DNA of 64,000 nucleotides from assembly GCF_012926615.1 (NCBI RefSeq), contig NZ_JABBNU010000009.1, forward strand, positions 124,001-188,000, read 5' to 3'. A model generated the notes under the pieces. The model was not told where the DNA came from, did no database searches, and saw nothing but the letters and a program-made list of their open reading frames with translations. The position numbers and the translations under genes are program-made. Source of the stretch: Marinigracilibium pacificum. GTDB taxonomy: Bacteria; Bacteroidota; Bacteroidia; Cytophagales; Cyclobacteriaceae. Of the stretch, positions 48,070 through 56,016 are shown one piece after another. How positions within the stretch are numbered: the stretch's first letter is position 1; each line of letters opens with the position of its first letter.

Positions 48070-49797
48070 TCAATGAAAATGAATCGCTTTTTTACTTACA
48101 TTGGTGCCAGTTGACAATTGATCAGCAGATAGTCCACTTGATTTTAAATTGATATTGGAAGACCCTGAGCCTAACACTCTCACTACTTTATTATCTTCCG
48201 GGTTTCCTGAAAAATCATCTAGAGATACATTAGAACTATTAAAAATTGTTAGCGCCTTTCCCTTTTTCTGAATAACCTTAACATTCTTCAACTTGATATT
48301 ATCAGAATCGATCATTGTTATGCCATTTTCAGCTTCGAGCACAGCATTTTCAAGGGAAACATTTTCAAGTTTCATTTCCGGTAGACCCTGGAAAAATGCT
48401 CCGGTCTTTGAACTGGTAACCCAGATATTTTTCATATGAATATTTCTATAGGAAGGAGTTTCCTCTGTTACAGGCTCTAGTTCAGAGTCACTTTCTACAG
48501 GATCCTGATCTTCTTCAAGAATTGGAGATTGTCCTTCATAAAACATATTGAATTTTATTGCTTCGGTTGGAATATCAATCATGTGAATATCAGAAATATG
48601 GATGTTTTCCACGACGCCTCCTCTTCCGCGAGTACTTTTAAATCTCAATCCGACATCAGTCCCAATGAATGTACAATTTGAAACATGAACATTTTTTACT
48701 CCGCCTGACATTTCACTACCAACGACAAATCCGCCGTGTCCATGATATACAACATTATTTGTGACAATAACATTTTCAGTGGCCATACCACGCTTACGGC
48801 CATCTTCATTTTTACCTGACTTAAAACAAATAGCATCATCCCCAACATCAAATGAGTTATTGTAGATCACAACATTTTTGCATGACTCCAGATCAAGACC
48901 ATCTCCATTTTGTGAATACCATGGATTTCTTACTGTAAGATTTCGGATTGTTACATCTTCACACATTAATGGATGGAGATTCCATGCCGGAGAATTCTGA
49001 AAAGTAGGTCCATCTAACAGTACTTTTTTGCAATTGACAAAACTCACCATAACCGGTCTAAGAAAATCTTTTACTTTCATGAATTCCTCTTTCGTTTTAA
49101 AAGGAGGCACATTAAAGTTATCAGTTAATTTATTTGCTTCCTCATAAGCCTTTGATGGGTACCAGGTTTTACCATCCCCACTTAAAACCCCTCCACTTTT
49201 CACTAATCGATCCCATGCTGAAGATGCCATTTTACTTTTCTTTACAGGTCGCCATACATCTCCGGAACCATCAATAACTCCTTTACCTGTGATTGCAATA
49301 TTTTCAAGATCTTTTCCTGATATCGGTGATAAACATCGGTAGGTCTCTAATCCTTCAAAGCTTGTTTCAACTAATGGATATTTTGATTTGTCTTCACTAA
49401 ACCTGATCAACGCCCCGTCTTCTACATGCAAATTGACATTGCTTTGAAATACAATTGGGCCGGTCATCCAGATACCACGTGGTACAATCACTTTACCTCC
49501 ACCTTTTTCTACAATTGCTTGCATCGCTTTCTCAAAAGCTTCGGAATTATCAAAAATACCATCTCCTTTTGCTCCGAAATCAACAATATTTACCTCATTA
49601 TCTGGGAATTCAGGCTCTTTCACCTTTGGCATGTCAAATTCGATACCTTCATAAATGTCACCAGAATTATTAATTTCCTTAGATGACATATTGGCTTCTG
49701 TGACTGTTTCGGTAGAACCTCCGCCACAACTATATAATGCTAACCCCATCAAAGTCAGCAATAAAAAAGTGCTATTCTTCACATTCATATTTTTCAT
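48070..49797 (-). CDS. GH28 polygalacturonase-family lipoprotein
   Basis: A 575-aa secreted beta-helix enzyme. The lipobox is LALYSC. GH28 motifs are complete: QNGDGLD (the Asp of the first motif), GDDAICFKSG (catalytic Asp pair), GHGGFVVGSE and RFKSTRGRGG. GH28 hydrolyses galacturonan; exo-acting or rhamnogalacturonan-active versions cannot be told apart here. It lies 4 bases after the PL1-CE8 fusion gene. Confidence 0.94.
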   Translation of the reverse strand: MKNMNVKNSTFLLLTLMGLALYSCGGGSTETVTEANMSSKEINNSGDIYEGIEFDMPKVKEPEFPDNEVNIVDFGAKGDGIFDNSEAFEKAMQAIVEKGGGKVIVPRGIWMTGPIVFQSNVNLHVEDGALIRFSEDKSKYPLVETSFEGLETYRCLSPISGKDLENIAITGKGVIDGSGDVWRPVKKSKMASSAWDRLVKSGGVLSGDGKTWYPSKAYEEANKLTDNFNVPPFKTKEEFMKVKDFLRPVMVSFVNCKKVLLDGPTFQNSPAWNLHPLMCEDVTIRNLTVRNPWYSQNGDGLDLESCKNVVIYNNSFDVGDDAICFKSGKNEDGRKRGMATENVIVTNNVVYHGHGGFVVGSEMSGGVKNVHVSNCTFIGTDVGLRFKSTRGRGGVVENIHISDIHMIDIPTEAIKFNMFYEGQSPILEEDQDPVESDSELEPVTEETPSYRNIHMKNIWVTSSKTGAFFQGLPEMKLENVSLENAVLEAENGITMIDSDNIKLKNVKVIQKKGKALTIFNSSNVSLDDFSGNPEDNKVVRVLGSGSSNINLKSSGLSADQLSTGTNVSKKAIHFH

Positions 49798-49801
49798 GAT
49801 A

Positions 49802-52039
49802 TTATCTGGGTAGTTTAGTTAATCTTTCCGCAGGATCCCAATCACCAAAAATTTCTTTCAATGTATATTCTGAAAGTTGCTTCTTGGTCAATTGATGAGA
49901 CCATTTTACTCTTTTGTTTGAATTGGCTCCGGGCCCTGTTGAATTATACTCTGCATAAAATGCTGTTTTTTCAGCTTCTGGTTTGCTCCAGTTGTGCCAT
50001 CCTTCGGAATTTATATGCTTCCCCAGTACACAGTTTATAAATACAGTATGGGCATATTCTCGCCAGGGTCTTCCAAGGAATACTGAGTTATCCGGGGCAT
50101 CACCGGTAAGTTTACAGTTTAGAAATACAAACCCATATTCAGTTTCTTCTTTAGTTGAGGCAGCAGTAATATAATTTCCTCCCTCTTTGGAATAAATTTC
50201 GCAATCTTCAAAAACAGCAGTACTCCAGCCAAAAATAAAATCCGTTGTTCCTTCTATATAGCAGTTTTTATAATATTGCCTGCTTCGGTCGCCATGTGGA
50301 TAAAGGGTATCTTGAAACCCTAAAAATCTGCAGTTTTCGAAAATAACTTTATCTCCATCAACTCTCACTGCCACTGCCTGACCAAAAGGCCCTGCAGTAT
50401 TTGAAAAAGTGATATTCTGCGCAGTAAAGCCATCACCAAACACATAAAACCCAGCTGAACCCGACGTTCCTATTTCCTCTCCAAATTCATTTTTCTTTGA
50501 TGCAAAATCATCGAATGTAATTATAGTCTTCTGCGGATTTTCTCCAATAAATGTAACATTGGTTTTTGAAGCCGGAAGTATTAATTTCTCTTTATAAACA
50601 CCATCTTTTATCAAAATACGAGTTGTTTCCTTTCTCATATCCGGAACCGCATCAATTGCAGACTGTATGGTTTTAAAATCTCCTATCCCGTCTTTTGAGA
50701 CAATGTAGTCAAACTCAACTATGGAATTTACCAGTAGAGATTCCAGATATACCTCGATATTGTTATAATACTCATGAAGGTCATTGCCATTGGCATTATA
50801 TTTTGTCGGATCCAGATTATTTTCTTTCTCCCATTGATCAGGCATTCCATCACCATCAGAATCTTTCGGATAAGGTGCTGATTGCAATTCAGGCCATCCA
50901 CCAACATCTTCCTGAGAGTCAATTATGCCATTATTGACCGTAGCTGACCCCTCTTTTACATTTTTAATGATTCGTTGATCGACTTCATCTCTTTTCAAAC
51001 TGGCTCCGCTTCTTTTCAAAACAGCTCGATAAGCTTTTTGTGCGGTATGTTGCGAGGTGATTTTTACCGCACCAAACGAATTTTCAGACTTTACAGCCTC
51101 CGGGTCATCACAATGAACACCCCCGGCCCAATTATCATAAGAAACTTGTGCATCACCATAAACAAAGTTTCCTTCTATATAAAATTTACCATATGGCTCA
51201 CTCGGATTAACTATTCTATTTCTTGTTAATTTCTTAGTGGCAGGGCCTGGCTTAAAATAGTTATTCACCATATTATAACGACCCGATTCACCTCCGTAAA
51301 TACTATTGCTTCCCCAGTTATAGATTACATTATTTCGGAAATCTGTGAGTTCACCTTCATCATTTTTAGTGGATGAAGACCCGCTAAATCTAGGGTTTCT
51401 ACTATTATGATGGGCTATTAAATTATGATGAAAAGTAGCACCATTCCCTCCCCAGATTGCACCGTAACCATGAGGCCCCTTCTCATGGTTAGAATTATTC
51501 AGGCTTTCAGAAATAATGCACCACTGCATCGTAAAATCAGAGTTTGAATAAAAAGAAGCACATTCGTCGATCGACCAGCTCATTGAACAGTGATCAATCA
51601 TAATGTTTTTCAGAAACCTGGCATTGATTGCATCCTCCTGGACATCGCCTTTATCTCCCAGACGAAACCTCATGTATCTGATGATAATATTATTTGCCCT
51701 GATTTGAAGTGGGTAATTCCTGATACATATTCCTTCTCCGGGAGCCGAATGACCAGCTATGGTAACATCGCCATTTTTAATGACCAGATTAGACTTAAGA
51801 TCAATATTTCCCGACAATGAAAATATAATTATTCGCGGACCTTCAGATTCAATTGCTTCACGTAGACTGCCCGAACCCGAATCATTTAAATTAGAGACAA
51901 CAAATACCTTTCCTCCTCTTCCACCGGTAGTGAATTTCCCGAAACCTTCAGCATCAGGAAAAGCCATCTGTTGTGCATTAACATAGTTAAAAGCAATTGT
52001 GAAAAAGATAAAAGGTAATATGGTTCTAATCGAATTCAT
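49802..52039 (-). CDS. Bifunctional pectate lyase (PL1) - pectin methylesterase (CE8)
   Basis: A 745-aa secreted fusion. Residues about 22-395 are a pectate lyase-type beta helix (FPDAEGFGKFTTGGRGG, DVTIAGHSAPGEGICIRNY, RFSGSSSTKN). A calcium-binding-like linker DSDGDGMPDQWE lies near 390. Residues about 443-735 are CE8 with GQAVAV, GFQDTLY, TDFIFGWS and LGRPWREY. One protein can thus strip methyl esters and then cut the exposed polygalacturonate by beta-elimination. Both parts look intact. Confidence 0.95.
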   Translation of the reverse strand: MNSIRTILPFIFFTIAFNYVNAQQMAFPDAEGFGKFTTGGRGGKVFVVSNLNDSGSGSLREAIESEGPRIIIFSLSGNIDLKSNLVIKNGDVTIAGHSAPGEGICIRNYPLQIRANNIIIRYMRFRLGDKGDVQEDAINARFLKNIMIDHCSMSWSIDECASFYSNSDFTMQWCIISESLNNSNHEKGPHGYGAIWGGNGATFHHNLIAHHNSRNPRFSGSSSTKNDEGELTDFRNNVIYNWGSNSIYGGESGRYNMVNNYFKPGPATKKLTRNRIVNPSEPYGKFYIEGNFVYGDAQVSYDNWAGGVHCDDPEAVKSENSFGAVKITSQHTAQKAYRAVLKRSGASLKRDEVDQRIIKNVKEGSATVNNGIIDSQEDVGGWPELQSAPYPKDSDGDGMPDQWEKENNLDPTKYNANGNDLHEYYNNIEVYLESLLVNSIVEFDYIVSKDGIGDFKTIQSAIDAVPDMRKETTRILIKDGVYKEKLILPASKTNVTFIGENPQKTIITFDDFASKKNEFGEEIGTSGSAGFYVFGDGFTAQNITFSNTAGPFGQAVAVRVDGDKVIFENCRFLGFQDTLYPHGDRSRQYYKNCYIEGTTDFIFGWSTAVFEDCEIYSKEGGNYITAASTKEETEYGFVFLNCKLTGDAPDNSVFLGRPWREYAHTVFINCVLGKHINSEGWHNWSKPEAEKTAFYAEYNSTGPGANSNKRVKWSHQLTKKQLSEYTLKEIFGDWDPAERLTKLPR

Positions 52040-52827
52040 TAATTTTCATTTGCGGGCTTACCAATTGTAGCAAGAATTCCTCCATCAACATAAATGATCT
52101 GACCATTAACGAAGTCACTGGCTTTTGATGATAAAAACACTGCTGTACCTTCGAGATCTGCCGGATCACCCCATTTCCCTGCCGGTGTACGGTTTATTAT
52201 AAAGTCATTAAATGGATGACCATCTTCCCTGATCGGTGCAGTCTGGCTAGTAGCAAAATATCCGGGACCGATACCATTTACCTGCACATTATATTTTGCC
52301 CACTCTGTTGCCATATTTCGAGTAAGCATTTTAAGTCCGCCTTTGGCAGCAGCATAGGCACCAACTGTGTTTCGACCTAATTCCGTCATCATCGAACAGA
52401 TATTAATGATCTTTCCCGATCCACGGGCGATCATCCCATTAATAACCGCCTTGGAAACAATAAACGGACTGATCAGATCAACCCTGATCACTTCTTCGAA
52501 TGCCGAAACCTCCATTTCAGCAAGAGGAGTTCTCTTGATTATACCAGCGTTATTAACTAATATATCTATCGGACCTACCTCTTTTTCTATCTTGGTGATA
52601 TTTTCAATGACCTGATCTTCTTTAGTCACATCAAACAAATACCCTCTGGCATCGATGCCTTCCTTTTTATATTCGTCAATTGCCTTATCAACTTTCTCCT
52701 GAGACGAATGACCATTGATTACTACAGTGGCACCCGCTTTTCCAAGTCCCATTGCCATTGCCATTCCGAGTCCGTGAGTAGCTCCGGTTACAAGTGCCGT
52801 TTTACCTTTCAGATCAAATAAGTTCAT
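52039..52827 (-). CDS. kduD: 2-dehydro-3-deoxy-D-gluconate 5-dehydrogenase
   Basis: A 262-aa short-chain dehydrogenase that reduces 2,5-diketo-3-deoxygluconate to KDG. The Rossmann motif is TGATHGLGMAMAMG, with NNAGIIKRTPL and the catalytic YAAAKGG. It is cotranscribed with kduI directly upstream (1-base gap), which supports KduD over other short-chain enzymes. Confidence 0.94.
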   Translation of the reverse strand: MNLFDLKGKTALVTGATHGLGMAMAMGLGKAGATVVINGHSSQEKVDKAIDEYKKEGIDARGYLFDVTKEDQVIENITKIEKEVGPIDILVNNAGIIKRTPLAEMEVSAFEEVIRVDLISPFIVSKAVINGMIARGSGKIINICSMMTELGRNTVGAYAAAKGGLKMLTRNMATEWAKYNVQVNGIGPGYFATSQTAPIREDGHPFNDFIINRTPAGKWGDPADLEGTAVFLSSKASDFVNGQIIYVDGGILATIGKPANEN

Positions 52828-52828
52828 A

Positions 52829-53671
52829 TTATTTCATTTCAGTTATCGGACAAACATCCATATCACCATAATCAAGATTTTCACCAGCCATACCCCAGAT
52901 AAATGTATAATTTGAAGTTCCGGCACCAGAATGAATAGACCATGGCGGAGAGATTACTGCTTGCTCGTTATGCATCCATATATGCCGTGTTTCATCCGTT
53001 GGCCCCATAAAGTGACTTACTGCCTGGTCTTCCGGAAGATCAAAGTAGAAGTATACTTCCATACGTCTGTCATGCACATGTGAAGGCACAGTATTCCAGA
53101 TGCTTCCCGGCTTTAATTCAGTCATACCCATTTGTAACTGGCAAGTTTCAACAGTTGCCGAAACCAGTAACTGATACACAGTTCTGGCGTTTGATGTCTC
53201 TAGTGAGCCTAATTCAAGCTTATTCGCATCCGCTTTTGTTACTTTTTTATTTGGATAGGAATGATGCGCTGGTGCTGAATTGATATAGAATTTAGCTGGT
53301 GAAGCTGAGTCAGCACTTGAAAAGATCACTTCCTTGGCTCCCTTACCTATATAAAGAGCTTCCTTAAACTCTAAATCAAACTTTTCCCCGTCCACAGAAA
53401 CAGTTCCTTTTCCTCCGACATTTATAATTCCCATTTCCCGTCTATCAAGAAAATGTTCAGCCTTTAATGGATCAATTGTTTCTAATGTTAAAGATTTTTT
53501 TATTGGCACAGCAGAACCGGCAATATATCTGTCATAGTGGGAATATACCAGACAAACCTTATCAGGCTGCATAATTGAGTCTATTAAAAACTCATTTCTT
53601 AGCTGTTGAGTATCATATTTTTTTACTGCTTCAGGGCCTGAAGCGTATCGTACTTCGTAATCAGTATTCAT
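52829..53671 (-). CDS. kduI: 5-keto-4-deoxyuronate isomerase
   Basis: A 280-aa cupin-type zinc isomerase that converts 5-keto-4-deoxyuronate to 2,5-diketo-3-deoxygluconate. Metal-binding HVHDRRMEVYFYFDL is intact, with a second metal-binding histidine likely in PPWSIHSGAGTSNYTFIWG. Length matches KduI. It is the first gene of the pectin-degradation operon, 54 bases after a perfect operator palindrome. Confidence 0.96.
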   Translation of the reverse strand: MNTDYEVRYASGPEAVKKYDTQQLRNEFLIDSIMQPDKVCLVYSHYDRYIAGSAVPIKKSLTLETIDPLKAEHFLDRREMGIINVGGKGTVSVDGEKFDLEFKEALYIGKGAKEVIFSSADSASPAKFYINSAPAHHSYPNKKVTKADANKLELGSLETSNARTVYQLLVSATVETCQLQMGMTELKPGSIWNTVPSHVHDRRMEVYFYFDLPEDQAVSHFMGPTDETRHIWMHNEQAVISPPWSIHSGAGTSNYTFIWGMAGENLDYGDMDVCPITEMK

Positions 53672-53725
53672 AATAATATTGTGTCATTAATTCGAAACTT
53701 CACTTAAATATATAAAAAAATAATC

Positions 53726-53749
53726 ATTTCCGTTAACGTTAACGGAAAT
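53726..53749. promoter_or_regulatory. Perfect 24-bp palindromic operator upstream of kduI
   Basis: The left half ATTTCCGTTAAC is followed by its exact reverse complement, with central CG as in LacI-family operators. It is a near copy of the site at 31582-31605 in front of kdgK and the LacI gene. A near-match -7 box (TAAATTTC, minus strand, 53745-53752) abuts it, so binding would block RNA polymerase. Confidence 0.85.
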
Positions 53750-54000
53750 TTACCCTAAAAATAAATTGTAATAGGGGAAGGGTGAAACTTATTGTTATGT
53801 TAATGAGGGAAGCAGTATTTTGATAGATTGATATTGAAGAGAAGAGGAAAGAACTCATAGCAAAAAAAAAATCAGTAAGACAATGGATTATTACGCATAT
53901 CACTGAAAAGCTACAGACCTATCCGTTTTTGAATGCACAAGAGGAGGTTAACATAACCCTATAAATGAAAAAGCCATCAATAGTATTTTCCGAAGGGTAT
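53750..54000. other. Intergenic stretch without a supported gene
   Basis: About 250 bases with no convincing coding region. A 45-codon open frame at 53827-53964 (plus strand, containing ELIAKKKSVRQWIITHITEK) has no start codon and might be a gene remnant. No strong hairpin seen. Confidence 0.5.
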
Positions 54001-54195
54001 TCAATTTCTTTTTGATTTATAGAAAGAATATATCCCTAAGCTTAAAAAAACGATTCCTATTATAAATAGTAAAAATCCTATAATTGGTATACATCCATGA
54101 GGGCATGCGTATGAATTAATAATCCAATTAATACGCAAAATTGAACAAATAATAAATATTGCTGATATGAGTAGATAAACTAAATAAGTTTTCAT
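54001..54195 (-). CDS. Small two-helix membrane protein, unknown
   Basis: A 64-aa frame with two hydrophobic helices (TYLVYLLISAIFIICSIL and IIGFLLFIIGIVFLSLGIYS) joined by NSYACPHGCIP, and a basic tail YKSKRN. The layout is that of a real small membrane protein, but I know no family and no neighbour suggests a job. It stands alone between the kduI operon and the tRNA region. The 250 bases before it (54196-54450) show no gene. Confidence 0.5.
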   Translation of the reverse strand: MKTYLVYLLISAIFIICSILRINWIINSYACPHGCIPIIGFLLFIIGIVFLSLGIYSFYKSKRN

Positions 54196-54450
54196 TTCAA
54201 AATATACTTATTATTAAATGATGATAGTTTAATTCTGAATACCATTACAAAAATGGATATTATTAACTCGATGACTCTTATCTAAAATTTGTTGTGATGT
54301 TTTTCATGTCATTAAATCCCTTATAATTCCAAAATTAGCCCCTGTTTGATTAACTACAAACAATTTTTATGCTTATAGCCACATCTTAATAATTGTAAGA
54401 TATTGCTATTGTTATGGAGAGTATCTTCACACGCAATGGATATTTAAATA

Positions 54451-54516
54451 ATGGTTAGTGGAGACACTAACCATGACAAACAAAAAAAGCCGATCAAATT
54501 GACCGGCTTTTGTAGT
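54451..54516. repeat. 66-bp direct repeat, copy A
   Basis: Matches 54870-54935 at 62 of 66 positions. It includes a perfect hairpin (GGTTAGTG, GAGA loop, CACTAACC; 54453-54472) and a terminator stem at 54485-54511. The tRNA that follows copy C on the right is absent here. Confidence 0.85.
54485..54511 (-). terminator. Terminator, copy A
   Basis: Arms AAAAGCCGATCAA and TTGACCGGCTTTT pair apart from one A/C position. On the minus strand it is followed by a T-run. No gene reads into it now, so it appears to be left over from a lost or decayed transcript. Confidence 0.75.
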
Positions 54517-54536
54517 TGTAGATCTTGATACTTGTC

Positions 54537-54558
54537 CTGACAGGTATATCCTCGTCAG
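54537..54558. repeat. Hairpin repeat 1 (CTGAC family)
   Basis: CTGACAGG, a five-base loop and CCTCGTCAG, pairing with one bulged G. First of a set of four similar hairpins up to 54788. Confidence 0.55.
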
Positions 54559-54628
54559 TGAAGCATTTTTCTTCGTCATGATAGCAGGTCAAGAATAATA
54601 GTCCCAAGTCATTCATTATTAGTAGATA

Positions 54629-54652
54629 CTGACGAGCACTTTAAGTTGTCAG
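54629..54652. repeat. Hairpin repeat 2 (CTGAC family)
   Basis: Starts CTGACGAGC and ends GTTGTCAG. It is preceded by TAGTAGATA, like the tRNA-tail junction at 54711-54729 but lacking about 10 bases. Confidence 0.55.
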
Positions 54653-54679
54653 CAAACCTGCTTTTGCCTTAAAAAAGAA

Positions 54680-54705
54680 AAACCAGTACTGAAAAGCACT
54701 GGTTT
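54680..54705 (-). terminator. Terminator after tRNA relic
   Basis: Perfect arms AAACCAGT and ACTGGTTT around a ten-base loop, followed on the minus strand by TTCTTTTTT. It sits directly downstream (minus strand) of a tRNA 3' end fragment. Confidence 0.7.
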
Positions 54706-54710
54706 CCTAA

Positions 54711-54727
54711 TAGTAGCGGGAACAGGA
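54711..54727 (-). pseudogene. 3' end relic of an initiator tRNA copy
   Basis: These 17 bases are identical to 54932-54948, covering the last 14 bases of the intact tRNA and three flanking bases. The match stops at the T-loop, where hairpin repeats 3 and 4 begin. Nine bases (54792-54800) after a 64-base insert match the next part of the T-arm. Confidence 0.65.
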
Positions 54728-54729
54728 TA

Positions 54730-54753
54730 CTGACGAGCTTTTCAAGCTGTCAG
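54730..54753. repeat. Hairpin repeat 3 (CTGAC family)
   Basis: CTGACGAGCTT paired with AAGCTGTCAG with one bulged G. Lies just inside the interrupted tRNA relic. Confidence 0.6.
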
Positions 54754-54757
54754 CACC

Positions 54758-54788
54758 ATGACAACAAGCTTCAAGGCTTGATCGTCAT
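54758..54788. repeat. Hairpin repeat 4
   Basis: ATGAC...CAAGC paired with GCTTGATCGTCAT. Follows repeat 3 after four bases; both lie in a 64-base segment (54728-54791) between the two tRNA-like fragments. Confidence 0.5.
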
Positions 54789-54869
54789 TGGCTCGAACCT
54801 TATAAAAAAGGTTGTTATATCAATTTATAACTTGAATGAGTAATGAAAATGAGAGAGCAATAATTAAAA

Positions 54870-54934
54870 ATGGCTAGCGGAGATACTAACCATGACAAAC
54901 AAAAAAAGCCGATCAATTTGACCGGCTTTTGTAG

Positions 54935-54935
<1 letters not shown>
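54870..54935. repeat. 66-bp direct repeat, copy C, ending at the tRNA 3' end
   Basis: Near-identical to 54451-54516 (four mismatches). Its last base is the complement of the final transcribed base (A73) of the tRNA, so the duplication begins exactly at the tRNA end. Confidence 0.85.
54904..54930 (-). terminator. Terminator of tRNA-fMet
   Basis: Arms AAAAGCCGATCAA and TTGACCGGCTTTT, four bases after the tRNA 3' end on the minus strand, followed by seven T. Confidence 0.88.
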
Positions 54936-55007
<72 letters not shown>

Positions 55008-55057
55008 ATATATCTTTGTTGGAACTACTTTTGTTCCTTCGTTTCTTAATTGGAGTA

Positions 55058-55065
55058 CAAAGGTA
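55058..55065 (-). promoter_or_regulatory. -7 box of tRNA-fMet promoter
   Basis: Minus strand reads TACCTTTG, an exact TAnnTTTG match, about 50 bases before the tRNA. CTTG at 55085-55088 lies about 19 bases further upstream as a partial -33 box. Confidence 0.6.
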
Positions 55066-55088
55066 GGTATAATTCTGATAAAATCAAG

Positions 55089-55096
55089 TACCTTTG
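55089..55096 (+). promoter_or_regulatory. -7 box of era promoter
   Basis: TACCTTTG, exact match to TAnnTTTG, 17 bases before the era ATG. It mirrors the tRNA box 23 bases away on the other strand. A second match (TATCTTTG) on the plus strand lies at 55011-55018. Confidence 0.6.
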
Positions 55097-55113
55097 CAAA
55101 GAATTTTTAAAAT

Positions 55114-56007
55114 ATGTCAAAAATCAATCATAAAGCCGGTTTCGTAAACATCATTGGTAAACCTAATGTTGGTAAGTCTACTCTGATGAATGCACTCATC
55201 GGCCAAAAACTATCGATCATCACTTCAAAAGCCCAAACGACCAGACACCGTATCATGGGCCTTCTGAATGGTGATGACTTCCAGGTAGTATTCTCGGATA
55301 CTCCCGGAATCCTGAAACCACAATACGAACTCCATAAAAGTATGATGGGGTTTGTACAAACTGCTCTTGAGGATGCTGATATCCTTTTATATGTTACAGA
55401 TCCTTTCGAAACTCTTGAGGATGCTGAAAATATTATAGAGAAAATAAATAGAAGTGAAGTTCCTACTTTTGTTGTAATCAATAAAACTGATCTTAAAAAA
55501 GATGAGAAAGTAGCTGAGCAATTAGAATACCTTCAGGAAAATCTGAAAGCTGATAAGTTCTTCACTGTTTCTGCTCTAAATGGAAATAACGTTGAATTAC
55601 TTTTTGACGCCATTATGGAGTTACTACCTGAGCACCCAGCATATTTCCCTAAAGATGAAATGTCTGATAAACCTGAGCGTTTTTTCGTAGAAGAGATCGT
55701 AAGGGAAAAAATATTCTTAAATTATAAGAAGGAAGTTCCATATAGCAGCGAGGTGGTTTGTACCGCTTTTGAGGAAGATGAGGAAATTATCCGAATATAT
55801 ATAGAAATTTATGTTGAAAGAAAATCTCAACGGGCTATAATAATTGGACATAATGGGGCATCAATAAAGAAAGTCGGAATTGAAGCTCGTGAGGATATGG
55901 AAAAATTCTTTGGCAAACAGGTTTATTTAGAATCTTATGTCCGGGTAGAGCCAGATTGGCGAAAAAAACAGAATAAATTGAATAAATTCGGATACAATAA
56001 TCAATAA
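55114..56007 (+). CDS. era: GTPase Era
   Basis: A 297-aa GTPase for 30S ribosome maturation, binding the 3' end of 16S rRNA. G-motifs GKPNVGKSTL, DTPG and NKTD are present in the first 140 residues, and a KH domain follows (IIGHNGASIKKVGIEAREDM). Length is normal. It is followed 9 bases later by der, a common Bacteroidota pairing. Confidence 0.97.
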   Translation: MSKINHKAGFVNIIGKPNVGKSTLMNALIGQKLSIITSKAQTTRHRIMGLLNGDDFQVVFSDTPGILKPQYELHKSMMGFVQTALEDADILLYVTDPFETLEDAENIIEKINRSEVPTFVVINKTDLKKDEKVAEQLEYLQENLKADKFFTVSALNGNNVELLFDAIMELLPEHPAYFPKDEMSDKPERFFVEEIVREKIFLNYKKEVPYSSEVVCTAFEEDEEIIRIYIEIYVERKSQRAIIIGHNGASIKKVGIEAREDMEKFFGKQVYLESYVRVEPDWRKKQNKLNKFGYNNQ

Positions 56008-56016
56008 CGAATACTT

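Noticed and set aside
53827-53964. 45-codon open frame on the plus strand
   Set aside because: It has no start codon and no recognised domain; at best a gene remnant.
54451-54930. CRISPR array from the repeated hairpins
   Set aside because: Repeats are few, unequal and not regularly spaced, and no cas genes are nearby.
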